In this document: in pieces, positions 16,999 through 27,661 of the stretch
Layout of the letters: each line of letters starts with the position of its first letter
Position numbering within the stretch: the stretch's first letter is position 1
Source: Kitasatospora kifunensis
GTDB lineage: Bacteria; Actinomycetota; Actinomycetes; Streptomycetales; Streptomycetaceae
Reading direction: 5' to 3'
Assembly (NCBI RefSeq): GCF_014203855.1
Contig: NZ_JACHJV010000001.1
Span: 5,332,001-5,396,000, forward strand
DNA: 64,000 nt
The notes under the pieces: model-generated
What the model was told of the DNA's origin: nothing
The model's input: the letters and a program-made list of their open reading frames with translations, nothing else
The model's database searches: none
Made by a program: the position numbers and the translations under genes

Positions 16999-17967
16999 TC
17001 AGAGCCTGCGCAGCACCGCGACGACCTTGCCCAGGATGGTCGCGTTGTCGCCCGGGATGGGTTCGTAGGCGGGGTTGTGCGGCATCAGCCAGATCCGGCC
17101 GTCCTCGCGCTTGAGGCGCTTGACGGTGGCCTCGCCGTCGATCATCGCGGCCACGATGTCGCCGTTCTCGGCCACCGGCTGGCGGCGCACGGTGACCCAG
17201 TCGCCGTCGCAGATGGCCGCCTCGATCATCGAGTCGCCGCGCACGGTGAGTGCGAACAGCTCCCCCTCGCCGACCAGTTGACGAGGCAGCGGGAAGACGT
17301 CCTCGACGGTCTGCTCGGCCAGGATCGGACCGCCGGCGGCGATCCGGCCGACCAGCGGGACGTAGGAGGTGGAGGGGCGCCCTGCGGCCTCGGCGGTGTT
17401 CGGCCGGGTCACCTCGACGCCGCGCACCTCGTAGGCCCGCGGGCGGTGCGGGTCGCGCCGCAGGAAGCCCTTGCGCTCCAGCGCCATCAGCTGATGGGCC
17501 ACCGAGGAGGTGGAGGAGAGGCCGACGGCCTGGCCGATCTCGCGCATGCTCGGCGGATAGCCGCGGCGCTGCACGGAGTCCCGGATGACGTCGATCACCC
17601 GGCGCTGGCGCTCGGTCAGCCCGGCCTCGTCGGTGCGGATGCCGGGCGGGCGGCCGGGCAGCGAGCGCAGTTGGCCGTTCGGCAGGCCCAGCGGTACGTC
17701 CTGTACCGAGGCGTGCTCGACACTCTGGTCGGGGAGGTAGCCCGGCACGGGGCCGGGGCGCTGGCTGTCGCTGCGATCCATGCTCTGGTCCAAGCTCTGC
17801 TGGTCAGCGTTGGGCCGCTCTGCGGCGGTGCGGCCCAGGAGGTGCTGGGTGCGGTCCTGTGCCGGGATGCCGCGACTGTCGGCGACGGTGGTCACGGGGG
17901 TCTGGAAGGTGCTGGAGGCGCTGGAAACGGCGGTGGAACTGGTGCTGCTGGTCTGTACGGTGCTCAC
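16999..17967 (-). CDS. lexA: SOS repressor LexA
   Basis: Transcriptional repressor of the DNA-damage response; RecA-stimulated self-cleavage inactivates it. The 322-residue protein has a winged-helix domain (LTERQRRVIDVIRDSV, YPPSMREIGQAVGLSSTSSV) and an S24 peptidase domain with cleavage bond Ala211-Gly212, nucleophile Ser246 (GDSM) and Lys283. About 95 residues precede the helix-turn-helix, rich in Ser, Thr, Gln and Asp, longer than the usual streptomycete LexA. The GTG start is supported by GAGAGGGG upstream; a start further upstream is unlikely. Two candidate SOS boxes precede the gene, implying autorepression. Confidence 0.95.
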   Translation of the reverse strand: MSTVQTSSTSSTAVSSASSTFQTPVTTVADSRGIPAQDRTQHLLGRTAAERPNADQQSLDQSMDRSDSQRPGPVPGYLPDQSVEHASVQDVPLGLPNGQLRSLPGRPPGIRTDEAGLTERQRRVIDVIRDSVQRRGYPPSMREIGQAVGLSSTSSVAHQLMALERKGFLRRDPHRPRAYEVRGVEVTRPNTAEAAGRPSTSYVPLVGRIAAGGPILAEQTVEDVFPLPRQLVGEGELFALTVRGDSMIEAAICDGDWVTVRRQPVAENGDIVAAMIDGEATVKRLKREDGRIWLMPHNPAYEPIPGDNATILGKVVAVLRRL

Positions 17968-18037
17968 GGCGGCCCCTCTCGTCGGGCGTTCTCCCTTGCC
18001 TGCCCAGCCCAACGGCAGCACCTATCGAAAGGTTGCG

Positions 18038-18053
18038 CCAAACACACGTTCGA
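18038..18053. promoter_or_regulatory. candidate LexA (SOS) box 1
   Basis: CCAAACACACGTTCGA compared with the streptomycete consensus TCGAAC-N4-GTTCGA: the right half is perfect and the left half has two mismatches. It lies 71 bases upstream of the lexA start. Confidence 0.6.
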
Positions 18054-18101
18054 GTGAATTATTGAGGGGTTGGCTGACCCGATCAAGGTTTTGGGTGTAT
18101 G

Positions 18102-18117
18102 TCGATTAAATGTTCGA
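18102..18117. promoter_or_regulatory. candidate LexA (SOS) box 2
   Basis: TCGATTAAATGTTCGA matches 10 of the 12 fixed bases of TCGAAC-N4-GTTCGA, with a perfect right half. It is 48 bases beyond box 1, in the same orientation. Confidence 0.55.
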
Positions 18118-18291
18118 TCGATGCCAATTCTAGAGGGCGATCCGGGGCTCGCCGGGCATCGGGGCGAGAGTGGCGGCAATCGGCTGAAATCGTCCGTTCA
18201 GCCGTTCGGGTGAGGCTCCCCGACTGACCAGCGGCGATTGCGCAAGGTGACCCGAGGGGTACGGAAGTCCGGCGTGTCCGACCGGGGCATC

Positions 18292-18341
18292 AACCTAGAT
18301 CTAGTGGTTACATAGGTGCTCGCAGCCCACAGGTTGTGGTC
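18292..18341. promoter_or_regulatory. candidate tandem NrdR boxes upstream of nrdR
   Basis: A palindrome CTAGATCTAG (18295-18304, within ACCTAGATCTAGTGG) and an inverted repeat CCACA-GGT-TGTGG (18327-18339) lie with centres about 33 bases apart, close to the three-turn spacing typical of NrdR sites. They fit the loose form of the NrdR box. NrdR is known to repress ribonucleotide reductase operons, including its own, in streptomycetes. Assignment is by resemblance only. Confidence 0.4.
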
Positions 18342-18421
18342 CCCCTGTTCTTGATCATGGTGGGCGTCGCCTAGACTGAATGCTGCCCGCCCGCCAGCCC
18401 AGCCAGGAAGGGAGTCCTCCC

Positions 18422-18919
18422 GTGCACTGCCCCTTCTGCCGGCACTCCGACAGCCGTGTGGTCGACAGTCGCACCACTGAGGACGGTTGCTCGATCCGCC
18501 GCCGTCGCCAGTGCCCGGACTGCGGCCGGCGCTTCACCACGGTGGAGACCGCCACGCTGATGGTGATCAAGCGCAGCGGGGTGACCGAGCCGTTCAGCCG
18601 GGAGAAGGTGATCTCCGGTGTCCGCAAGGCCTGTCAGGGCCGGCCGGTCACGGAGGACGCCCTCGCGCTGCTCGGCCAGCGGGTCGAGGAGTGCGTGCGG
18701 GCCAGCGGCAGCGCGGAGCTCTCCACCCACGATGTGGGATTGGCCATACTCGGTCCGCTCAAGGACCTGGACGTCGTCGCGTACCTGCGGTTCGCGTCGG
18801 TCTACCAGGCCTACGACGGACTGGCGGACTTCGAGGCAGCCATCGCCGAGTTGCGTGGCGCCGAGCAGCCTCTCACCGCGCCGGACGACGCCGCCGTCGT
18901 TCCCGTCGCCGCGCCCTAG
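18422..18919 (+). CDS. nrdR: transcriptional repressor NrdR
   Basis: Nucleotide-sensing repressor of ribonucleotide reductase genes. The 165-residue protein has an N-terminal zinc ribbon (CPFC and CPDC, with the basic SIRRRRQC between them) and an ATP-cone domain (VIKRSGVTEPFSREKVISG onward). A C-terminal Ala/Pro tail is not conserved. The GTG at 18422 places the zinc ribbon at the very N-terminus, as in the family, and AAGGGAG lies upstream. It precedes nrdJ by about 180 bases in the classic nrdR-nrdJ arrangement. Confidence 0.95.
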   Translation: MHCPFCRHSDSRVVDSRTTEDGCSIRRRRQCPDCGRRFTTVETATLMVIKRSGVTEPFSREKVISGVRKACQGRPVTEDALALLGQRVEECVRASGSAELSTHDVGLAILGPLKDLDVVAYLRFASVYQAYDGLADFEAAIAELRGAEQPLTAPDDAAVVPVAAP

Positions 18920-19103
18920 GGCGACGCGCAGCTCCAGCCTTCCTTGGCTGAGGTGTGCCTGAAAACAGGGTGCAAACCCATACAAACCGTGCGAAGCGGT
19001 CGGCGTCCCCGGCCTGCCCGCACACCAGGAGAAGCGAAGCAGCGATACCCCAGAGGCGACAATTGGGGTGTTCGGGGCATTTGCCCAGGAGGAGGAGTAC
19101 GAA

Positions 19104-21992
<2,889 letters not shown>

Positions 21993-22026
21993 CGGCGGGC
22001 GCCGGTAGGGCCTAGACGTTGAGCAG

Positions 22027-22069
22027 GCCGGGTGGGGAGTCGGTGAAACCGGCTCCCCACCCGGCTTTT
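22027..22069 (+). terminator. rho-independent terminator of nrdJ
   Basis: A 13-bp perfect stem (22027-22039 with 22053-22065) continues inward through CGGT-GAA-ACCG to a tiny loop and is followed by TTTT. Confidence 0.92.
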
Positions 22070-22272
22070 CGCTGGTCGGCAGGGTGGTGCCCGCCGATTG
22101 CGTTCAGTGGTCATGTCGATACGTAGACAACATGTCAACTGGCCGGTCGATCGGCTTATCTGAGTCGTTATGATTTGTTGACCGCGTGAACTGATCATGG
22201 GTCTCCAGCTGCTGCGGGAGGCTGGTGCGCGCTCGCCTGCCCTGCCTCCGACGCCCGCCGAGGAACCGCACC

Positions 22273-24018
22273 ATGACCGCACGCTCCCGCCAGTCCGGTA
22301 AGCCGGCCGCGCTGGTCACCGCCCTGGTGGCGGTGATCGTGGCCGGCGTCGCGGTAGCCATGGCCGTCGGCAGCGCGTCGGCCGGGCAGCGCTCGGCGGT
22401 GGGCCTGTGGTCCTCACTGGCAGCGGTGGTGTGGTGCCTGACGGTCGGCGCGGTCCTGCTGCAGTGGCGCCGGGCCCGGCGGCTGGCGGTCGGGCTCGCC
22501 ACCTTCCGCACCAAGGGGGAGGTCGCGCTGGCCGCGGTGCTGCGGGCGGAGGCGGCCACCGCCGCGGCGCAGGCCGACGCGCAGGCCGCCCGGGCGCAGG
22601 CCGCTGCCGCGCAGCGCGAGGCGGAAGCGGCCAGGGCCGACATGCTCGCCGCCCGTTCGGAGGCCGTCGAGGCGCGCAGCGAGGCGGCCGCCGCCCGGGC
22701 CGCGGCCGACGACGAGCGGGACGAACTCGCGCTGCTGGCCGAACAGAGCATCCCGGAGGTGGTGCGCAGGCTGCGCGCCGGCGCTTCGGTGGAGACCGTC
22801 CTGGTGGCGCACCGGCAGACCGCGCACGAGGGCCTGCTCGCCCTGCTCGCCAAGGAGATCGCGTACGGCGAGCGCCAGCGTGCCGCGGCCCTGGCGGTCT
22901 GCGCGACGGCGGCGGGCCGGATGCAGGCGCTGGCCACCAGCATGCACGCGGAACTGCGCGAGATGGAGCACCGGCACGGCGAGGAGGTGCTCGGCGACCT
23001 GCTCCGGCTGGACCACAGCACCGCGCAGGCGGGTCGGATGGCCGACAGCATCGCGGTGCTGACCGGTGCCCGCAGCGGTCGGCGGTGGAGCCGGCCGATC
23101 CCGGTGGAGAGCGTGCTGCGCGGTGCGCTGGGCCGGATCAACGGCTACCAGCGGGTGCGGCTGCACTCGGCGAGCGGCGCGGCGGTGGCGGGCTACGCGG
23201 CCGAGGGCGTGATGCACGTGCTGGCCGAGCTGATGGACAACGCCGCCAACTTCTCGGCGCCGCCGGCCGAGGTGCACGTGTACGTCGAGGAGTTGCACAC
23301 CGGGCTGGCGATCACCGTGGAGGACGGCGGACTCGGGCTCTCCGAGGTCTGGCTGCGCCGGGCGGAGCAGGCGGTCTCCGGGGAGCCGCTGGACCTGACC
23401 ACGCTCTCGGCGGGGACCCGGCTCGGGTTCGCGGTGGTCGGCGCGCTGGCGCGCAAGCACGCCCTGGCGATCTCCTTCCGGCCGTCCTCGCGGGGTGGCA
23501 CCGGCGTGGTGGTGCGAGTGCCCGAGCAGCTGATCACCCATCCGGAGCTGCCGCAGAGCCAGGCGGTGGCTCCGCGGGCCGAGCCGGTGGCCCTGCCAGC
23601 GGCCCCGGCGGTCTCGGCGGTGCCGGCGCTGCCGCGCTCCTCGGCGGTGAGCGGCGCGGTGGAACCGCCGTCCCCGTCCGTCTCGTCCTCTTCGACGGCA
23701 CCGGCTGCACCCGCTGCCCTCGCCGGGGCGGACGGTCTGCCCCGGCGCCGCCGCGGGCAGACGCTGGCGGCGGCCGCCGGCGCGACGCCCGGGGTGGTGC
23801 GCGGGCCGGCTCGGCTGCCCGTCCAGGCCGCGGCGCCGGCCGCCCGGCAGGCGGACGGCGAGTCGCCGCAGGTGGACACCGCCGGCCGGTTCGGCGCGTT
23901 CCGCCAGGCCCTCCAGGGGGCGCAGCCCGCCACGGTGACCGCGCCGTCGGTACCGCTCACGACCCCTGCGGCGGATGCACCCGCCGACTTCCCGAACACG
24001 TTGGAGGACAACACCTGA
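22273..24018 (+). CDS. conservon sensor-kinase-like ATPase (CvnA type)
   Basis: Membrane protein resembling the first gene product of streptomycete conservons, which form a membrane complex coupled to a small GTPase. Two N-terminal membrane segments (about residues 10-32 and 40-60) are followed by a long Ala/Glu/Arg coiled coil (about 75-155). A helical region precedes a histidine-kinase-type ATP-binding domain with N-box ELMDNAANFS (from about 319), EDGGLGLS and GTRLGFAVV. About 150 residues of Pro/Ala/Ser-rich tail end the protein. No obvious phospho-acceptor His box is present. The ATG has GAGGAA upstream. It overlaps the roadblock gene by TGATG. Confidence 0.85.
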   Translation: MTARSRQSGKPAALVTALVAVIVAGVAVAMAVGSASAGQRSAVGLWSSLAAVVWCLTVGAVLLQWRRARRLAVGLATFRTKGEVALAAVLRAEAATAAAQADAQAARAQAAAAQREAEAARADMLAARSEAVEARSEAAAARAAADDERDELALLAEQSIPEVVRRLRAGASVETVLVAHRQTAHEGLLALLAKEIAYGERQRAAALAVCATAAGRMQALATSMHAELREMEHRHGEEVLGDLLRLDHSTAQAGRMADSIAVLTGARSGRRWSRPIPVESVLRGALGRINGYQRVRLHSASGAAVAGYAAEGVMHVLAELMDNAANFSAPPAEVHVYVEELHTGLAITVEDGGLGLSEVWLRRAEQAVSGEPLDLTTLSAGTRLGFAVVGALARKHALAISFRPSSRGGTGVVVRVPEQLITHPELPQSQAVAPRAEPVALPAAPAVSAVPALPRSSAVSGAVEPPSPSVSSSSTAPAAPAALAGADGLPRRRRGQTLAAAAGATPGVVRGPARLPVQAAAPAARQADGESPQVDTAGRFGAFRQALQGAQPATVTAPSVPLTTPAADAPADFPNTLEDNT

Positions 24019-24437
24019 TGACCAGCTCCACCGACCGCGACCTCGACTGGCTGCTGGAGAACCTGCTGGCCAACACGCCCGACTGCCGGCACGCCCTGGT
24101 GCTGTCGGCGGACGGCCTCAAGCTCTGCCACAGCTCCGGCCTGAGTGCCGATCAGGCCGACCAGCTGGCCGCGATAGCCTCCGGCATCCAGAGCCTGGCG
24201 CGCGGCGCCTCGATCGAGTTCGGTGACGGCAGCGGCGGGGTGCGCCAGTCGATGACCGAGTTCCACGGCGGCATCCTGTGCATAGTGGAGACCGGCCACG
24301 GGGCGCACCTGGCGGTGGTCACCGACGAGAGCGCGGATGTCGGCGTGGTCGGCCACAACATGCACGGCCTGGTCGAGCAGATCGGCGAGTTCCTGAGCGC
24401 GCCGCCGCGCGGGAACGACACCACCGCGCACGCGTGA
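24018..24437 (+). CDS. roadblock/LC7 domain protein (CvnB type)
   Basis: Small roadblock/LC7 protein of the kind that regulates GTPases of the MglA/Ras-like group. The single domain runs the full 139 residues: LDWLLENLLANTPDCRHALV, SADGLKLCHSSGLS, the ASGIQSLARGAS segment and a long C-terminal helix. In conservons this protein interacts with CvnA and the CvnD GTPase. It is coupled by one-base overlap to the kinase-like gene and by GTGA to the DUF742 gene. Confidence 0.9.
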   Translation: MTSSTDRDLDWLLENLLANTPDCRHALVLSADGLKLCHSSGLSADQADQLAAIASGIQSLARGASIEFGDGSGGVRQSMTEFHGGILCIVETGHGAHLAVVTDESADVGVVGHNMHGLVEQIGEFLSAPPRGNDTTAHA

Positions 24438-24802
24438 CGCCGCCCCTGCGGCCGGGCGGGTTCGAGGACGGCCCGGACCGGCTGTACACGGTGACCCGGG
24501 GGCGCAGCCAGGTCGGCTCGCACGCGTTCGACGTGGTGAGCCTGATCGTCACCGAGCGAGCGCCGACCCCCGGCATGCAGTCCGAGCACGCCCGGATCCT
24601 GCGCCTGTGCGAGCGACCGACCGCCGTGGCGGAGGTGGCGGCCGAGCTGCGGCTGCCGATCAGTGTGGTCAAGATCCTGCTCGGCGATCTGCTGGAGGCC
24701 GGTCAGATCACCGCCCGGCACCCGCGGTTCGGCCTCGCCCAGGCCAAGTCGCCCGATCTCGACACGTTGAAGCAGGTGCTGCATGGACTCCAACGACTCT
24801 GA
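24434..24802 (+). CDS. DUF742 protein (CvnC type)
   Basis: Third conservon component, 122 residues. It shows the DUF742 pattern: RLYTVTRGR near the N-terminus, HARILRLCERPTAVAEVAAEL, and the winged-helix-like LPISVVKILLGDLLEAGQI. It may act as a DNA-binding or adaptor protein; its precise role is unknown. GTG start with a 4-base overlap to the roadblock gene. In usual conservons a GTPase gene begins within the end of this gene; here only a 31-codon ORF does so. Confidence 0.88.
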   Translation: MTPPLRPGGFEDGPDRLYTVTRGRSQVGSHAFDVVSLIVTERAPTPGMQSEHARILRLCERPTAVAEVAAELRLPISVVKILLGDLLEAGQITARHPRFGLAQAKSPDLDTLKQVLHGLQRL

Positions 24803-24878
24803 GTCCGGGGCGGTGGACGCAGTTGGAGGTCGGGCGGCAGCGCTGCGCGAACCCGTAGAAGAGGAGAGCCACTCGTGA
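24783..24878 (+). pseudogene. 31-residue ORF in the position of the missing conservon GTPase gene
   Basis: An ATG inside the end of the DUF742 gene opens a 31-residue frame beginning MDSNDSESGAVDAVGG and ending VEEESHS; its TGA overlaps the GTG start of the P450. Both ends are coupled to neighbours, as expected where cvnD would lie, yet no P-loop or other GTPase motif is present. It may be an in-frame deletion remnant of a cvnD gene, a small coupling peptide or chance. The remnant interpretation is inference. Confidence 0.4.
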
Positions 24879-26134
24879 CCGAGCCGGTGACCACCCCGCC
24901 GCCGGGCTGCCCCGCGCACCGCGCGGCCGCGCAGCTGTACGGGCCGCGCTTCCAGACCGATCCGGCCCAGGTCTACCGTGAGTTGCGGGCCGAGCACGGT
25001 CCGGTCGCGCCGGTGGAGCTGGCCGGCGGTGTGCCGGCCTGGCTGGTGATCGGCTACCGCGAGCTGCAGCTGGTGACCAGCCAGCCCAAGCTGTTCGGCC
25101 GCGACTCCAGCCGCTGGAACGCCTGGCCGGACATCCCGGCCGACTGGCCGCTGCGGCCGATGATGACCCCGGTGCCGTCGATCCTCTACACCGAGGGCGC
25201 CGAGCACCAGCGCCGGGCGTCGGCGATCGGCGAGACGCTGGGCGCGGTCGACCCGTACGAGTTGAAGAAGTACTGCGAGCGGATCGCCGACCGGCTGATC
25301 GACTCCTTCGCCGGGCGCGGGGAGGCGGACCTGGTCGCCGAGTACGCGCACCGGATGCCGCTGCTGGTGCTCTGCTGGCTGCTCGGCCTGGACGACGCCC
25401 AGGTGCCGGTGCTCATCGAGAGCCTGCTGGCGATGCTGGACGGCGGTCCGGGCGCGCAGGAGGCCTCGCAGCGCCTGCTGACGGTGATGCTGGAACTGGT
25501 CGAGGCCAAGCGGGCCGAGCCCGGCGCGGACATCACCTCCCGGTTGCTGGTCCATCCGGCCCAGCTGAGCGACGACGAGGTGGTGCGCGACCTGCGCGTG
25601 CTGCTGGCGGCCGGCCACCAGCCCACCGCGTACTGGATCGCCAACGCGCTGCGGCTGATGCTGACCGACGACCGCTTCGCGGCCTCGCTGGTCGGCGGTC
25701 GGCGCAGCGTGGGGCAGGCGCTCGGCGAGGCGCTCTGGGAGGACACGCCCACCCAGATCTTCGCGGGCCGCTGGGCGGTGCGGGACACCCAGCTGGGCGG
25801 GCAGCGGATCGCGGCCGGTGACCTGGTGCTGCTCGGGCTCGCGGGAGCCAATGCGGATCCGGCGGTGCGCGAGGCGGGCGGTGCGGCGGCCGAGGGCAAT
25901 CGGGCGCACCTGAGCTTCTCGCACGGTGAGCACCGCTGCCCGTTCCCCGCGCAGGAGGCGGCCGAGGTGATCGCCGCCACGGCGGTCGAGGTGCTGCTGG
26001 ACCGGCTGCCGGACCTGCGGCTCGCGGTCGCCGAGCACGCCCTGGTCTGGCGGCCCTCGGCCTGGGTGCGGGCGCTGGTGGCGCTGCCGGTCGCCTTCAC
26101 ACCGTCGACGATGGCCGCAGGAGCTTTCGGATGA
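24875..26134 (+). CDS. cytochrome P450, CYP157-like, lacking the ExxR arginine
   Basis: Heme-thiolate protein of 419 residues. The heme loop is intact (FSHGEHRCPF, Cys355). The K-helix reads EALW at 285-288 instead of ExxR, and the I-helix reads AGHQPTAYW rather than AGxxT with the usual spacing. Loss of ExxR is a known property of the streptomycete CYP157 family, which is commonly paired with CYP154 in conservons, so this is probably a natural CYP157 member and not a broken gene. GAAGAGGAGAG precedes the GTG. It overlaps the next P450 by ATGA. Substrate unknown. Confidence 0.88.
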   Translation: MTEPVTTPPPGCPAHRAAAQLYGPRFQTDPAQVYRELRAEHGPVAPVELAGGVPAWLVIGYRELQLVTSQPKLFGRDSSRWNAWPDIPADWPLRPMMTPVPSILYTEGAEHQRRASAIGETLGAVDPYELKKYCERIADRLIDSFAGRGEADLVAEYAHRMPLLVLCWLLGLDDAQVPVLIESLLAMLDGGPGAQEASQRLLTVMLELVEAKRAEPGADITSRLLVHPAQLSDDEVVRDLRVLLAAGHQPTAYWIANALRLMLTDDRFAASLVGGRRSVGQALGEALWEDTPTQIFAGRWAVRDTQLGGQRIAAGDLVLLGLAGANADPAVREAGGAAAEGNRAHLSFSHGEHRCPFPAQEAAEVIAATAVEVLLDRLPDLRLAVAEHALVWRPSAWVRALVALPVAFTPSTMAAGAFG

Positions 26135-27339
26135 GCGAGCTGGTGACGCTGGACCCGCTGGCGCGCGACAGCGCGGGGGAGGGGGCGCTGCTGCGTGCCG
26201 CCGGAGCGGTGGTTCCGGTGGAGCTGCCGGGGGGCGTGCGGGCCTGGGCCGTGGCGCGGCACGGCGCCGCGCGGGCCTTGTTGACCGATCATCGGCTGGT
26301 CAAGGACGCCCGGCACTGGGCCGCGTACCAGCGTGGCGAGATATCCAGCAGCTGGCCGCTGATCGGCCTGGCGGTGCCCGGACCGAGCATGGTGACGGCG
26401 GACGGCGAGCAGCACCGGCGGCTGCGCGCTCTGGTGGCACAGGCGTTCACCCCGCGGCGGGTCGAGCTGCTGCGGCCTCAGGTGGAACGCCTGACCGCCG
26501 GGTTGCTGGACGAGCTGGCGGCCGGAGAGTCGGTGGTCGACCTGAAGTCGGCCTTCGCCTTTCCGCTGCCGATGACGGTGATCGGCACGCTGCTGGGCCT
26601 CGACCCGGCCGATCACGGCTATCTGCGCGAGCTGTACGAGCGGTTCTTCAGCAGCGTCCCGGATCCGGAGGGGATCCAGGCCGTCATCTTGGCGCTGAAC
26701 GCCTTCGTCAACGACCTGGTCCGGCAGCGTCGGGCGGCGCCCGGGGACGATCTGGCCAGCGCGCTGCTGGCCGCCGACGTCGAGGGCAGCGAACTGTCGG
26801 ACGCGGAGGCCGCCGCGACCCTGCGGGTGATCATCGCCGCCGGGCACGAGACCACGGTCAACCTGATCACCAACGCGGTGCGCGCGCTGCTGGGCCACCC
26901 CGAGCAGCTGGCGCTGGTTCGCTCGGGGGCGGTGGGGTGGGCCGCGGTGGTGGAGGAGTCGCTCCGCTGGACGCCGCCGACCAGCAACTTCCTGTTCCGG
27001 TACGCCACGCAGGACATCACGGTGGACGGGGTCGTGGTACCGGCCGGCGATCCGGTGCTGATCTCGTACAACGCGATCGGGCGCGATCCGCTGCAACACG
27101 GGGTGACCGCCGAGCTGTTCGACATCACCCGGGACCCGATCCGCCACCTGTCCTTCGGGCACGGGCCGCACGTCTGCCCCGGCTCGCCGCTGGCGCGCCT
27201 GGAGGCGCAGGTGGCGCTGCCCGCGCTCTTCGAGCGCTTCCCCGACCTGGCTCTGGCGCTGCCGGACGCCGAACTGCGGCCGAGCGCCTCGATCGTGCTC
27301 AACAGCCTGCGGGAGCTTCCGGTGCGACTGAAGGGCTGA
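26131..27339 (+). CDS. cytochrome P450, CYP154-like
   Basis: Complete P450 of 402 residues with AGHETTVNLI in the I-helix, ESLR at 276-279 (ExxR), and heme loop FGHGPHVCPG (Cys349). It lies directly behind the CYP157-like gene with a 4-base overlap, the arrangement seen for CYP157/CYP154 pairs in conservons. It likely needs ferredoxin and a reductase from elsewhere, since none is encoded nearby. Substrate unknown. A terminator follows at once. Confidence 0.92.
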   Translation: MSELVTLDPLARDSAGEGALLRAAGAVVPVELPGGVRAWAVARHGAARALLTDHRLVKDARHWAAYQRGEISSSWPLIGLAVPGPSMVTADGEQHRRLRALVAQAFTPRRVELLRPQVERLTAGLLDELAAGESVVDLKSAFAFPLPMTVIGTLLGLDPADHGYLRELYERFFSSVPDPEGIQAVILALNAFVNDLVRQRRAAPGDDLASALLAADVEGSELSDAEAAATLRVIIAAGHETTVNLITNAVRALLGHPEQLALVRSGAVGWAAVVEESLRWTPPTSNFLFRYATQDITVDGVVVPAGDPVLISYNAIGRDPLQHGVTAELFDITRDPIRHLSFGHGPHVCPGSPLARLEAQVALPALFERFPDLALALPDAELRPSASIVLNSLRELPVRLKG

Positions 27340-27374
27340 CGCAGCCTCAATCCGTTCCCTGGTGAAGCTACTTG

Positions 27375-27412
27375 GGTGCGAGAAGTCGGTCTTCTGGACT
27401 TCTCGCACCTTT
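27375..27412 (+). terminator. terminator of the conservon/P450 operon
   Basis: A perfect 13-bp stem (27375-27387 with 27397-27409) with a 9-base loop is followed by TTT. Confidence 0.88.
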
Positions 27413-27661
27413 GGCGTTTTCAGGCGCGGGAGGGGTAGGTATCCGCGGGCACGGCCCGGGCGGTGGCACTGGCGGCACTGACGTCACAAGGTGAACTCCA
27501 GTCGGTGAAAGCTGAACGCTCCCTTGGCGCCGAGTGATGGGTGGGTTAACGTCTTCACGCCAGTCGCCGTCGACTCGGCCGCAGTTGGTCCCGTCGCGGC
27601 CTTCCCGACCTTCGGTTCAGCGCAGTGTCATGTGGTTCGTCCCAGGCCGCAGGAGAACGCT
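27413..27661 (+). other. upstream region of the ABC sugar importer
   Basis: No gene is seen. A TGACGTCA palindrome lies at 27479-27486 and a GTTAAC at about 27545; neither can be assigned to a known regulator. A LacI-type operator, common upstream of such importers, was not recognised. A ribosome site AGGAG ends the region. Confidence 0.4.

Larger units (their letters stand above)
17968..18421. other. lexA-nrdR divergent intergenic region
   Basis: This 454-base gap holds no gene. Its lexA side contains two SOS-box candidates; its nrdR side contains two candidate NrdR boxes and a weak promoter-like pair, TTGATC (18351-18356) and TAGACT (18372-18377), with a short 15-base spacer. Confidence 0.6.

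Noticed and set aside
24875..26134. First P450 as a pseudogene because ExxR is lost.
   Set aside because: The frame is intact, the heme loop is complete, and the CYP157 family naturally lacks ExxR.
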